Positions 26,737 through 35,397 of a DNA stretch of 40,428 nucleotides are shown one piece after another (positions within the stretch are counted from its first letter, which is position 1; each line of letters opens with the position of its first letter). This DNA comes from Ideonella livida. Lineage in GTDB: Bacteria; Pseudomonadota; Gammaproteobacteria; Burkholderiales; Burkholderiaceae_C. Location of the stretch: contig NZ_JAAGOH010000038.1 in the NCBI RefSeq assembly GCF_010499455.1, forward strand, positions 1 through 40,428, in the 5' to 3' direction. A model generated the notes under the pieces. That model worked only from the letters and a program-made list of their open reading frames with translations. It made no database searches and was not told the origin of the DNA. A program made the position numbers and the translations under genes.

Positions 26737-28191
26737 TCAGCGGCCGCGATGGGCCTGCACACTCGCCATCACCAAGTCCAGGTCGGCGGGTTCCTTCCAG
26801 CGCGGGCCGTACTTGCTCGTGGCGTACACATCCAGCACCGCGTGTGAGACCAGCGGCGACTCCCATTCGCCTGCGTCCAGGCGGCGGCGCACGGCCGGGG
26901 TGGCGGCCAGCAGGGGGTGCTGCTGGCGGACCTGGTTGAGGATGGACGCCTTACGCTCCGCGGGTTCATGGGCGAATTCCTCGCGGATCTCGCGCAGCCG
27001 CTGCTGACGCCACACCTCCACCTGGCGCTCACGCTCCTTCAGGCTCTCGACCTCAGGGGCTGGCGCGGCCGCCTGCACCTGGGTGGCCACCGGTGCAGGC
27101 GGGGGTGCCGAGGCCGGTGCCGCCGCGGGGGCCTGCTTCTTGGCCAGGATGGCGGTGAGGTAGGCCGCGGGCTTGCGCACCGGGCCGCTGCGCTGGCTCT
27201 CCACATGGGCCGCCAAGGCATCCAGGGCCTCGGCCACGCGGTCCTCGCCATGGCGCACCAGCAGGGGGTCGAGGTCGACCTCGCGGATGCCCCACTGGGC
27301 CGCGCGCAAGGCCAGTGACACGTCGGCCGGCTCCACCGGCATGGCCCGTGCCGTATGAGGTGCCGGCTTGCGCGCCACCTTGAACTGCACCGTCTCCAGA
27401 ACGGCGCCGCGCCGGTGCTCCACCAACTCCACCAACAACTCGGTCTTGTCGTTGATGTCCCGCAGGGCCGGCAACAGAAGCTCGCTCTTGAACTTGCGGA
27501 ACTCCCGGGCCTTCAGGCCGCCCCCTTCGCGCAGCACCTGGGTCCAGTGGTCGGGTTCATGGCGTGAGGTCAGGCCGCCTGGGCTGTCCTTGTAGCGGGC
27601 GCAGATCTCGTAGAGGGCCACGGCGGTGTAGGTGCTCAAGCGCGCGATGGAATTGAGTTCGATCTGGGCCCATCGATCGGGGTCGATGATCTGCTCGGCG
27701 ATCGAAGGCGGGTAGTACCAGGTGACCCACCACTCCCCTGCCCGCTTGTAAAGCCGGGCCTCTGCCAGCAAGGGGAAGGTGCGGGCTTCCTGTTGCAGCG
27801 CCGGTTCCGGGGCGTCTCCCCCCGGCAGCTCAAAACCATCCAGGGTCAGGGAGTTGGCATCGCTGGGCGCCAGGGGCCGCCAGACCACGGTGGTCTGCAC
27901 CATCTGCTCGATGTAGCGCTGCACGCGCTCGCTGGCCTTGGTGGTGGAGCCAAAGCCCTTGAGGATGGCGCTGACCGGGCTGGAGTAGCCGCCATCCGGG
28001 CCCGGCCGTCCCCGCTGCGCCAACCAGATCATCACGTCATAGGCTTTGCGGCCGGTGACCGAAAGCGCCATGGTCAAGGGTTCAATGGCCAGGGCCTGCA
28101 CCGCCTTGTGCAAGGTACCTGGCAGGTGCGGCGCTGCCGTGGGATCGCCCGTCTCGGGCCCGGCGCGGTGAAGGGGTTTGGGATCGGCCAC
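26737..28191 (-). CDS. repA: Plasmid replication initiator (Rep_3 family)
   Basis: Initiator that binds iterons and opens the plasmid origin. The family block begins with 'LHKAVQALAIEP' and continues through 'RKAYDVMIWLAQRG', 'YIEQMVQTTVVW' and 'LLAEARLYKRAGEWWVTWYY'. It then has 'RLSTYTAVALYEICARYKD' and 'DHWTQVLREGGGLKAREFRK', the paired winged-helix pattern of Rep_3 proteins. The C-terminal 200 residues form an extension with an Ala/Pro-rich linker (about residues 320-350) and a charged helical part. GTG 28191 was chosen as start because family sequence begins shortly after it and no in-frame ATG is better. The open frame continues to 28539 but there overlaps the iteron-like repeats and looks non-coding. 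Product is 484 residues. It is divergent from parA. Confidence 0.85.
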   Translation of the reverse strand: MADPKPLHRAGPETGDPTAAPHLPGTLHKAVQALAIEPLTMALSVTGRKAYDVMIWLAQRGRPGPDGGYSSPVSAILKGFGSTTKASERVQRYIEQMVQTTVVWRPLAPSDANSLTLDGFELPGGDAPEPALQQEARTFPLLAEARLYKRAGEWWVTWYYPPSIAEQIIDPDRWAQIELNSIARLSTYTAVALYEICARYKDSPGGLTSRHEPDHWTQVLREGGGLKAREFRKFKSELLLPALRDINDKTELLVELVEHRRGAVLETVQFKVARKPAPHTARAMPVEPADVSLALRAAQWGIREVDLDPLLVRHGEDRVAEALDALAAHVESQRSGPVRKPAAYLTAILAKKQAPAAAPASAPPPAPVATQVQAAAPAPEVESLKERERQVEVWRQQRLREIREEFAHEPAERKASILNQVRQQHPLLAATPAVRRRLDAGEWESPLVSHAVLDVYATSKYGPRWKEPADLDLVMASVQAHRGR

Positions 28192-28430
28192 AGCCCATTC
28201 TATGTCCGGAGATTCTTGGACACCTTCAGACCCACCACCAGGCGCCGACCGCAAGGGGCGGACGGGCGGGATGAGCGCCAGCACGGCCACCCAAGAGCAC
28301 TCCCATGATGTCCATGTTTGTTTGGACGCCTTGCGAAGCCGTGCGTCATCCCAGGCCACACCTGACGGACAGGCCCTCCAGGCGGCCCGCCAAGGCCCCC
28401 GCGTCGGTCTTGAGGCCTGGGCGCACCCTT

Positions 28431-28530
28431 TTTGGCGGACAGCACCCCAGTTGGCGGACGGCCAAGCCGCACCAGCCGGACGCCAAGCCACGCCTGCCGG
28501 ACGCACAGGCCCCAGTCGGCGGACGCCGTA
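28431..28530. repeat. Iteron-like direct repeats (probable oriV)
   Basis: Five copies of a GSCGGAC core occur in the same orientation: GGCGGAC at 28434-28440, 28453-28459 and 28518-28524, and GCCGGAC at 28475-28481 and 28496-28502. The spacings are 19, 22, 21 and 22 bases, about two helical turns. Two copies share the longer TTGGCGGAC. A looser copy, GACGGAC, is at 28364-28370, and an inverted CCGTCCGCCAAG is at 28678-28689. The array lies upstream of the Rep gene and directly beside an AT-rich stretch, as in iteron origins. Confidence 0.65.
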
Positions 28531-28783
28531 GTCATTCAAGTCATTGAAATATATATAAAAAGTCTGGCGTAAATCTCTTGAATTCTCTAAAAGTCTCTAA
28601 ACGATTTGAGGACGATCTGGAGATCCCCTCCGGAAATACGAAATGCCCACAGAACCCTCTTGGCTGCAACCATCCACCGTCCGCCAAGTGTGGCTTTGAT
28701 CGTTTGGCAAATCTTCATTCGTTGTTCGACACTGATTGAGCGCGAAAACCTACAATCAATTCCATCTTTGACAAGGAGCCTAC
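28531..28783. other. AT-rich region between iterons and parA, with parA leader
   Basis: After the iterons the sequence becomes AT-rich (28531-28610, containing AAATATATATAAAAAG and repeated AAGTCTCTAAA-like words), a likely strand-opening region. Farther on, TACAAT at 28751-28756 is a fair -10 box for parA, though no matching -35 at 16-18 bases is evident. AAGGAG at 28773-28778 is a strong ribosome-binding site, five bases before the GTG start of parA. No gene is seen between 28192 and 28783. Confidence 0.55.
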
Positions 28784-29986
28784 GTGTCACAAATCCTGGT
28801 GGAAGGGCGAGAACAATTGGCCCTGGAGGACATCGGTCAACAGGCCGACAGGGCCAAGAAGGTGTTGGCCAAGGTGCGCAGGGCGATGCTCGCTCCCAAT
28901 TCGTCCAAGGAGGCCCCCCGTTTCGGGCCGGCGCAGTTGGGCCAACTCTGCGGCCTCGACACCCGGCAAGTGGATTACCGGGCCCGCAAGGGCGGCAGCC
29001 TGCCCTCGGGCTCGATGAACGCCTCGGGTACCCGACGGGAGTTCCAGCTGCCTGAGGTGCGGCAATGGTCGCGCCAGCTGCGCCACGACCGCATGCGCCC
29101 GGATGGCGCCGAAGCCATCACCATTGCGGTGGCCAATTTCAAGGGCGGTGTGACCAAGACCACCACGGCCCTCACGCTGGCGCAGGGCTTGAGCATCCGC
29201 GGCCACAAGGTCCTGGTGATCGACTGCGACCCGCAGGGCAGCCTGACCACCCTCTTCGGGATCCTGCCCGATGCCGAGGTGGAGGCGCAGGACACCATCC
29301 TGCCGCTGTGCCTAGGAGAGCAGGACAGCATCGAGTACGCCATCCGCGGCACTTACTTCGATGGCATCGACCTGGTGCCAGCCACCAGCCTGCTGTTCAG
29401 CGCTGAGTTCGCCCTGCCGGGCCGCCAGCGTGACGAAGGCAGCAGCTTCCAGTTCTGGAATGTGCTGCATTACGGCATCGACTTGGCGCGCCAACACTAT
29501 GACGCCATCGTCATCGACACCCCGCCCTCACTGAGCTACGTGACCATCAATGCCATGATGGCTGCCGACGGCTTGATCACTCCCCTGCCCCCCAACGCGC
29601 TGGACTTTGCCTCCAGCGTGCAGTTCTGGGACCTGTTCTACGACCTGACCAAGGAGCTGGGCTCGCGGGGGCGGAACAAGAAATTCGATTTCGTGAACGT
29701 GCTGCTGTCTAAGGTGGACTCCAGCGACATCGCCTCGAATGTGGTGCGGGAGTGGATCTCGGCAGCGTATGGCGCCAAAGTGCTGTCCATCGAGATCCCC
29801 AAGACGGCGACCGCCGCTTCGGCCAGCGCCGAGTTCGGCTCGATCTATGACATGAAGCCTGGCTCTGCCTCTTCGCGCACCATCAAGCGGGCGGTGGACG
29901 CCTATGACCAGTTCGTGGATGCAGTCGAGGCGCAGATGGTCAGCGCCTGGCTGCGCCAAACCACGCCGACGGAGACAAGCGAATGA
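28784..29986 (+). CDS. parA: ParA partition ATPase (long, type Ia)
   Basis: Partition motor that positions plasmid copies before cell division. The 400 residues start at GTG 28784, fixed by the ribosome-binding site just upstream. An N-terminal MerR-like helix-turn-helix (about residues 45-95, 'FGPAQLGQLCGLDTRQVDYR') marks it as the long, autoregulating type. The deviant Walker A is KGGVTKTT (residues 120-127), Walker A' VLVIDCDPQGSLT follows, and Walker B is 'AIVIDTPPSLSY'. The parB ATG overlaps its stop (ATGA), so the two are co-translated. It probably represses its own promoter in the 28531-28783 region. Confidence 0.95.
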   Translation: MSQILVEGREQLALEDIGQQADRAKKVLAKVRRAMLAPNSSKEAPRFGPAQLGQLCGLDTRQVDYRARKGGSLPSGSMNASGTRREFQLPEVRQWSRQLRHDRMRPDGAEAITIAVANFKGGVTKTTTALTLAQGLSIRGHKVLVIDCDPQGSLTTLFGILPDAEVEAQDTILPLCLGEQDSIEYAIRGTYFDGIDLVPATSLLFSAEFALPGRQRDEGSSFQFWNVLHYGIDLARQHYDAIVIDTPPSLSYVTINAMMAADGLITPLPPNALDFASSVQFWDLFYDLTKELGSRGRNKKFDFVNVLLSKVDSSDIASNVVREWISAAYGAKVLSIEIPKTATAASASAEFGSIYDMKPGSASSRTIKRAVDAYDQFVDAVEAQMVSAWLRQTTPTETSE

Positions 29987-31023
29987 GCAAGCTGATCGAC
30001 AAAGCCAAGGGCATCAACTTCGACGAGGACGACGAGGCGGCGGCCGCGCCTGCCGCCCCCAGTGCGGCGGCGCCTCGGGCCTCAGTGGTGGCGGCGCCGC
30101 GCACGGCGGTGGGGGCCATCAGCGCCTCGCTGGCCATGGGCCGTGGGGTGGAGGCCGAGAACCGCGCGCTCAAGGAAAAGCTCAAAGCGTTCGAGGACGC
30201 CGCGGTGGTCGAGTTTCTGGACCCCAAACGCATCCAGCCCAGCCGTTATGCCAACCGTCACGAGGCCTCGTTTCAGGGGGCAGAGTTCGACTCCCTGAAG
30301 GCCGAGATTGCGTCGGCCGGACGCAATGTGCAGCCGATCAAGGTGCGCCGGATCCTTGGCAGCACGCCCGGCGATGCGGCGCAGTACGAAATCGCCTTCG
30401 GCCACCGGCGGCACCGGGCTTGCCTGGAGTTGGGCATTCCGGTGGCGGCCGTGGTGCAGTCGATGACCGACGCCGAGCTGTTTGCGGAGATGGACCGGGA
30501 GAACCGCGAACGTGCCAACCTGTCCCCGTGGGAACAGGGCGTGATGTACAAGCGGGCGTTGGACACGGGGTTGTTCCCTTCGCTGCGCAAGCTGGCTGCC
30601 GCATTGGGCGTGCAGGTGGGCAATGCCAGCACGGCCATCCAGCTGGCCAACCTGCCGGCTGAGGTGGTGGCTGCCTTTGGCTCGCCTCTGGAATTGCAAT
30701 ACCGCTGGGCGCCCAAATTGCAGACCGCACTGGAAACCGATGCCGCTGGTGTGCTGCAACGCGCCAAAGCCCTGTCCCGGCGCACGACGCGGCCAGTCGC
30801 CAAGGAGGTGTTGCAGAACTTGCTGGGCCTGGCGCCAGTGGCCGATGCTGGTGGTCGCTCGGACATCTTGCGTGCGGGCCAGGTGGTGGGGTCCATGGAG
30901 CGGGACGACCGGGGGGGGCTGCTGCTGCGCCTCAAGCCCGGCACCCTCGGTGCGGCCGAAGAGTCCCAGTTGAGCGCCTTTGTGGCGCAGTTGGTGGACG
31001 GACAACTGCGCACCCGCCGCTGA
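29983..31023 (+). CDS. parB: ParB centromere-binding protein
   Basis: Centromere-binding partner of ParA, 346 residues. After an acidic, Ala-rich N-terminus (which should contact ParA) comes the ParB/Srx nucleotide-binding core: 'QPSRYANRH' (about residues 85-93), IKVRRI, then GHRRHRA (140-146, the CTP-binding motif C2) and ENRERANLSPWEQG (173-186, box III). The helix-turn-helix follows ('LFPSLRKLAAALGVQVGNAS', about 198-217). Two perfect palindromes immediately downstream are its likely binding sites. The start overlaps parA by four bases. Confidence 0.95.
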   Translation: MSKLIDKAKGINFDEDDEAAAAPAAPSAAAPRASVVAAPRTAVGAISASLAMGRGVEAENRALKEKLKAFEDAAVVEFLDPKRIQPSRYANRHEASFQGAEFDSLKAEIASAGRNVQPIKVRRILGSTPGDAAQYEIAFGHRRHRACLELGIPVAAVVQSMTDAELFAEMDRENRERANLSPWEQGVMYKRALDTGLFPSLRKLAAALGVQVGNASTAIQLANLPAEVVAAFGSPLELQYRWAPKLQTALETDAAGVLQRAKALSRRTTRPVAKEVLQNLLGLAPVADAGGRSDILRAGQVVGSMERDDRGGLLLRLKPGTLGAAEESQLSAFVAQLVDGQLRTRR

Positions 31024-31036
31024 GGCTGTCCCGGTC

Positions 31037-31061
31037 GGGGTGTTCTACCGTAGAACACCCC
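31037..31061. other. parS: parS-like centromere site 1
   Basis: A perfect palindrome: arms GGGGTGTTCTAC and GTAGAACACCCC around a single C, 14 bases after the parB stop. The same sequence recurs at 31311-31335 and nowhere else in full. Position next to parAB, two copies and perfect symmetry make it the probable ParB-binding site; it differs from the KorB and chromosomal parS consensus sequences that I know. Confidence 0.75.
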
Positions 31062-31129
31062 GCCTGAATGCCCCGGCCTTTGCAGCTTCCATTGCCGCGC
31101 GCTGGTCTCCTTCCCTCCCTTCCCCGATT

Positions 31130-31143
31130 GCCAACCGGTTGGC
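31130..31143. promoter_or_regulatory. 14-bp palindrome between the two parS-like sites
   Basis: GCCAACCGGTTGGC is a perfect palindrome in the non-coding stretch 31062-31310. No gene or promoter next to it explains it. It could be a host-factor or regulator site, or chance in GC-rich DNA. Nothing else was recognised in this stretch. Confidence 0.3.
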
Positions 31144-31310
31144 TTCACCCGCCTGACATCGGGCGGCGCAGCAGGCTGCCATGCCGCGCCGCAGCTCAAG
31201 CGCCACACCAGCTCCCCGTGCCTGCCGCCGGTCTCCCTGGGGGATTGCGAGGTGCCGTTGTCGGCTGCGGGTGTGAGGTGGGTCAACCGTGGCAGTCCTT
31301 CTCCGGTGGC

Positions 31311-31335
31311 GGGGTGTTCTACCGTAGAACACCCT
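31311..31335. other. parS: parS-like centromere site 2
   Basis: Second copy of the palindrome, with arms GGGTGTTCTAC and GTAGAACACCC around a C perfect over 31312-31334; only the outermost base pair differs from copy 1. The centres of the two copies are 274 bases apart. The last codons and TAG stop of the convergent LysR gene are read from within this site. Confidence 0.75.
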
Positions 31336-32293
31336 CCCCTTCTCTCCCCACCGACCTTCCCTCGCCGGCCTGGAAACTGGTCTGATGCTCTTGCACTGAC
31401 CGACACAAGTAGTCCACAAAGGCCCTGACCCGGGCCGAAAGCAGGCGCTGGTGCGGATACAGCACATAAAAGGGCCGACTGCGTCCCGCGGTCTGGGGCA
31501 GCACTTCCTCGAGTGCCCCGCCGAAGGTGGCGGCCGCAAAGTGGTAGGTCTGCACCAGGCCACCGCCATGAGCTGCCCACAGCAAGCTGGCCTGCACATC
31601 GTCATGCACCTGCCAGGGGCTGTCCAGGTTCAGGTCCACATCCTGGCCTTGGTCGTCTCGCAGCAGCCAGGGCATGGGGCGTCCGGTGCTGGGCCGCACG
31701 AACAGCAGTCGGTCATGCCTGGCCAGATCCTCCAGTCGCTGAGGCCGGCCACACCGGGAAAGATAGGACGGCGCGCCAAACACGCCCAGGGTCGCATCCT
31801 CCAGCTTTCGGGCGATCAGGGCGGAGTCGCCGGGTTCCCCCGGCCGGATGGCCAGGTCATGGCCATCGGCCACCAGGTCCACGTTGTGGTTGGCCACATG
31901 CAGTTCCAGGGCCACTTGCGGGTAGCGGGCCTGAAAGCCGGGCAACAGGGCCATGAGCCGGTACTGGGCGTACACGGTGCCCACGCTGACACGCAGGCGG
32001 CCTTGCGGCACCTGTTGCCGGCCGGCGATGGCCCGCTCGGCCTCTGCAATCTGGTCCAGCGCCTGCTGGCAGTGCTGGTGGTAGGCCTGCCCCTCCGCCG
32101 TGAGGCGGATTCGCCGGGTGCTGCGGGTGAACAGGCGGGCACCCAACCGCGACTCCAGCCGGGCCACCGAGCGGCTCACCGCGGCCGGCGTGATACCCAA
32201 GGCCTCAGCCGCCGCGGTGAAACTGCCCAACGCCGCGGCCTTGCAGAACAGCTCAATGCTGCCCAGCTGCACAGGTTCAAAGCTTCGACTCAA
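31319..32293 (-). CDS. LysR-family transcriptional regulator
   Basis: A 324-residue LysR regulator. The winged helix is at about residues 9-68 (IELFCKAAALGSFTAAAEAL, 'ITPAAVSRSVARLESRLGAR'), and the effector domain follows from about 95. The start is probably TTG 32293, preceded by GGTGGA at good distance; GTG 32272 is the alternative. It is divergent from a DJ-1/PfpI relic, a common partner of LysR regulators, so it may have lost its original target. Its C-terminal tail (EGVLR and stop) is encoded inside parS-like site 2, which suggests that the gene's end was placed there by recombination. Confidence 0.9.
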   Translation of the reverse strand: MSRSFEPVQLGSIELFCKAAALGSFTAAAEALGITPAAVSRSVARLESRLGARLFTRSTRRIRLTAEGQAYHQHCQQALDQIAEAERAIAGRQQVPQGRLRVSVGTVYAQYRLMALLPGFQARYPQVALELHVANHNVDLVADGHDLAIRPGEPGDSALIARKLEDATLGVFGAPSYLSRCGRPQRLEDLARHDRLLFVRPSTGRPMPWLLRDDQGQDVDLNLDSPWQVHDDVQASLLWAAHGGGLVQTYHFAAATFGGALEEVLPQTAGRSRPFYVLYPHQRLLSARVRAFVDYLCRSVQEHQTSFQAGEGRSVGREGEGVLR

Positions 32294-32316
32294 TTTATTC
32301 CACCAAGTAATAAATT
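32292..32316. promoter_or_regulatory. Inverted repeat over the LysR start (candidate operator)
   Basis: AATTTATT (32292-32299) and AATAAATT (32309-32316) are perfect inverted copies with a 9-base spacer, in an AT-rich patch. They fit the T-N11-A type of LysR box and cover the TTG start of the regulator, which would suit autorepression. Confidence 0.45.
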
Positions 32317-32412
32317 AGATGATTTGGTGTCAGTTTATCGATGCTGTATGCCTGCATAGAGTGCGGATTTCATCCACCACATCCGCCAGCCCTTGGGGGG
32401 CGTTTCCGGGCC

Positions 32413-32583
32413 ATGGCCCTGCACGTCCTGGTGATCCTGACCTCCCACGACGAGGGTGCCGCGCCCTCGCAGCCCTTTGTGGTGCAGGACGACGTCGGGT
32501 GCCTCATCACCGGGCAGAGCCCGCAGTCCTCCGACGCGGTCGCTGAGCAGTTGCCGGCGGTGCTGAGGGGCCCACCGGCCTGA
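32413..32583 (+). pseudogene. DJ-1/PfpI-family relic with a large internal deletion
   Basis: The 56-residue frame is made of two ends of one protein. The first 15 residues (MALHVLVILTSHDEG) are the typical N-terminus of DJ-1/PfpI class-I glutamine-amidotransferase-like proteins. The rest (QPFVVQDDVGCLITGQSPQS and on to AVAEQLPAVL) is their typical C-terminus. About 170 residues, including the nucleophile-elbow Cys, are missing at one in-frame join after residue 15. It is divergent from a LysR regulator, the usual arrangement for an intact gene pair. Confidence 0.75.
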
Positions 32584-32661
32584 CGGTCAACCGGCGCCCG
32601 CGGCCGCTCGGCTCCGCCCTGCCACACTGCACCCCATCCATTGCAGGCTCAGGGAGGTGAG

Positions 32662-34047
32662 ATGCGCAAGGTGGGGGTGTGGGCCGGGGTTGCGACGCTG
32701 GGCGTGGCCGTCGCCGGCTGGCTGGGGGCGGGAGTGCTGCTGGGCCAGCGGGTGCAGGCGGCGGTGGAGGCTTTGGCGCCAGCCCAGGGGCCGGGGCCGC
32801 TGCGGCTGCTCCGCCATGAACGTGGGCTGTGGCGCTCACAGGGGCAGTTGGAGCTGACGCTGGCCCCGGGCTGCGTCGCTTCGCCGGCGCCGGCGTGGGT
32901 GATGCGGGTGGACTACACCGTCTCCCACCTGCCGCTGCCCCATCGTCTGGCCAGCCTGGATTGGAAGGCTTTGCAGCAGGAGCGCACGGTGGCCGCCTTT
33001 CGGGCCGTGTTTGGCGAGGTCGATGGCCTGGCCGGCCAAGGCCGGTTGGGCCTGGGCGGTGCGCTGCAGGCCTGGGTGCCCGTGCCGGCCTGGACGCTGA
33101 ACCGTGCCGGCCTGACCCTGGAGGCCGCACCGTCCGAGCTGCAGGTTCGGCTGGATGGGCCGGCGCTGGGCCTGGCTTGGACGCTGCCGCAACTGCTCAC
33201 CGGGGGGCGGGGGCCGGCATGGGCTGCGGGTGGCCTGGCCCTGGACGTGGACCTGACGGACCGCCACCGGGGGCTGGGCCAGTTGCAGCTGACCGCGGAC
33301 CGGCTGGAGACCGGCCTGGCACAACTTCAGGGCCTGTCCTTGCTGACCCGGAGCACCGCGCAGGGCGACCGCCTGGACCTGAGCATTACCCCCGCGGTGC
33401 GCCAGCTGCAGCTGGCCGGTGTCGAGCTCAGCGGGCTGGAGATGCAGTGGGCCTTGCAGGGTCTGGACGCCGCCAGCGTGCACACCCTGGTGCCCTTGCT
33501 GGGGCAGGGCTGCGGCGCGCCGGCCCTTTCGCCTCAGGAGGGTCGGGCGGCGGCCGCCGCCCTGACCCGCCTGCTGGCCCGTGGCCTGTCGCTGGGTGTG
33601 CCACACCTGGGCGGGCAGAGCGCGCAAGGCGCGCTGGCTGGCCGCCTGATGGTGACGCTGGCCGAAGCCCCCGGGGGCCAGCCGGCACTGGCCACCCAGC
33701 TGCGCGCCGAAGGCCGCCTGCAGGTGGGCGCCGGCCTGATGCCGTCCGGGCAGCGCGAGGCGGCCTTGCAGCAGGGCTGGGCCGTGCCCCAGGGGGAGGA
33801 CCTGACCCTGGCCTTCGAGTACGCCGAAGGGGTGCTCCGGCTCAACGGCCAGGTCCAGGAGGTCAGCCGGGTCCCGGCCCTCCTGCGGGCCGTCGACGAG
33901 GCCCTGCGCGAGGGGCTGGCCCAGTGGGGAGGCCGGTCGGCGGGTGCGCCGGCCGCTGCTGCCGCCCTGCCTGAACCCCTACCTGAGCCGCTGCCCCTGC
34001 CCCGGCCGGCCAGCGGCGGCGGGGCCGACACCGCCAACCCGCCCTGA
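32662..34047 (+). CDS. DUF945/YdgA-like protein
   Basis: A 461-residue envelope protein resembling DUF945 (YdgA). The start is firm: GGGAGGTGAG stands directly before ATG 32662. One N-terminal hydrophobic segment (VGVWAGVATLGVAVAGWLGA, about residues 4-23) would anchor it in the inner membrane or serve as a signal. 'LRLLRHERGLWRSQGQLEL' matches the opening of the DUF945 repeat-like beta region. A Pro/Ala-rich C-terminal tail ends the protein. Function of the family is unknown. The PrpF gene starts 19 bases after its stop. Confidence 0.7.
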   Translation: MRKVGVWAGVATLGVAVAGWLGAGVLLGQRVQAAVEALAPAQGPGPLRLLRHERGLWRSQGQLELTLAPGCVASPAPAWVMRVDYTVSHLPLPHRLASLDWKALQQERTVAAFRAVFGEVDGLAGQGRLGLGGALQAWVPVPAWTLNRAGLTLEAAPSELQVRLDGPALGLAWTLPQLLTGGRGPAWAAGGLALDVDLTDRHRGLGQLQLTADRLETGLAQLQGLSLLTRSTAQGDRLDLSITPAVRQLQLAGVELSGLEMQWALQGLDAASVHTLVPLLGQGCGAPALSPQEGRAAAAALTRLLARGLSLGVPHLGGQSAQGALAGRLMVTLAEAPGGQPALATQLRAEGRLQVGAGLMPSGQREAALQQGWAVPQGEDLTLAFEYAEGVLRLNGQVQEVSRVPALLRAVDEALREGLAQWGGRSAGAPAAAAALPEPLPEPLPLPRPASGGGADTANPP

Positions 34048-34066
34048 GCAGGCACACTGCGCGCCC

Positions 34067-35362
34067 ATGTCCAGCGTCTTTCCTGTTCTGACGACCCCGG
34101 CCCGACAGGTGGGCCCGGAGGCAGGCGGTGCCCTGCCAGCGCAGGCCCGCACGGGCCCCTTGCGCATCCCCGCCGCCTGGTGGCGCGGCGGCACCAGCAA
34201 AGGCGTGTTCTTCCGCCTGCAGGACCTGCCGGCCGACTGCCAGGTGCCCGGGCCTGCGCGCGACCGGCTGCTGCTGCGTGTCATCGGCAGCCCTGACCCC
34301 TACGGCACGCAGATCGATGGCCTGGGGGGCGCCACCTCCAGCACCAGCAAGGTGGTGATCCTCTCGCCCGCCACCCGGCCGGGCCATGACGTGGACTACC
34401 TGTTCGGCCAGGTGGCGGTGGACCGGCCGGTGGTGGACTGGTCGGGCAACTGCGGCAACCTCAGCGCGGCGGCGGGTGCCTTTGCGCTGCAGGCCGGCCT
34501 GGTGGACCCGGCCCGTGTGCCGCGTGAAGGGGTGTGCCCTGTGCGGCTGTGGCAGGTCAACACCGCCAAGACCCTGCTGGCCCATGTGCCGGTACAGGCC
34601 GGGCAGGTGCTGGAGGCGGGGGACTTCACCCTCGACGGCGTGGCCTTTCCCGCGGCCGAGATCGTGCTGGAGTTCCTCGACCCGGCGCCCGAAGGGGAGG
34701 GGACGGGCGACGGTGCGGCCGGCGCAGGCCTGTTTCCCACCGGGCAGGTGGTGGACACGCTGGAGTTGCCCGAGGCCGTGGTGCCGGGGGGCCGGCTGCA
34801 GGCCACGCTCATCCAGGCGGGCATCCCCACGGTGTTCATCCGCGCCGAGGACGTGGGCTGCACCGGCACCGAAGGCCGTGACACCGTCAACGCCGACGCC
34901 GCCTTGCTGGCCCGGCTGGAGGCCATCCGCGTGGCCGGTGCGCTGCGCATGGGCCTGATCCGGCGATCCGAGGAGGCCGCCGGCCGGCAGCACACGCCCA
35001 AAATCGCCCTGGTGGCACCGCCCCGGGCCTACACCGCCTCCAACGGCCGGCCCATTGCCGCGCACGAGGTGGACCTGCTGGTGCGCGCCCTGTCCATGGG
35101 CCGCCTGCACCACGCCATGATGGGCACCGCCTCGGTGGCCATCGCCGTGGCGGCGGCCGTGCCCCGCACCCTGGTGCATCAGGCCGCCGGCGGCGGCCCC
35201 GGGCGCGAGCGGGTGTGTTTCGGCCATCCGGCCGGTACCTTGTGCGTGGGCGCCAGCGCCGCACGGGTGGCGGGCTGCTGGCAGGTGCGCAAGGCGGTGA
35301 TGAGCCGCAGCGCTCGCCTGCTCATGGCGGGGTGGGTGTACGTGCCTGCCCCGGGTGGCTGA
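34067..35362 (+). CDS. prpF: PrpF-family isomerase (2-methylaconitate cis-trans isomerase-like)
   Basis: A 431-residue diaminopimelate-epimerase-fold isomerase of the PrpF family, which isomerises unsaturated di- and tricarboxylates. The family blocks are all present: AAWWRGGTSKGVFFRLQDLP (about residues 36-55), 'SPDPYGTQIDGLGGATSSTS' (about 76-95) and DWSGNCGNLSAAAGAFAL (about 124-141, with the catalytic Cys region). The first 30 residues are an extension not usual in PrpF. The next gene encodes a PrpB-like lyase, so the pair may carry out steps of the 2-methylcitrate cycle or a related branched-dicarboxylate route; the related tautomerase GalD of gallate breakdown is a less likely match. 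Confidence 0.88.
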   Translation: MSSVFPVLTTPARQVGPEAGGALPAQARTGPLRIPAAWWRGGTSKGVFFRLQDLPADCQVPGPARDRLLLRVIGSPDPYGTQIDGLGGATSSTSKVVILSPATRPGHDVDYLFGQVAVDRPVVDWSGNCGNLSAAAGAFALQAGLVDPARVPREGVCPVRLWQVNTAKTLLAHVPVQAGQVLEAGDFTLDGVAFPAAEIVLEFLDPAPEGEGTGDGAAGAGLFPTGQVVDTLELPEAVVPGGRLQATLIQAGIPTVFIRAEDVGCTGTEGRDTVNADAALLARLEAIRVAGALRMGLIRRSEEAAGRQHTPKIALVAPPRAYTASNGRPIAAHEVDLLVRALSMGRLHHAMMGTASVAIAVAAAVPRTLVHQAAGGGPGRERVCFGHPAGTLCVGASAARVAGCWQVRKAVMSRSARLLMAGWVYVPAPGG

Positions 35363-35397
35363 TCCCTCCGACTGTTCCTTGACCTGCTCTTGCGCTC

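Noticed and set aside
28192-28539. N-terminal extension of the Rep protein
   Set aside because: The region carries the iteron-like repeats and its translation is Trp/Arg/Ala-rich without family resemblance.
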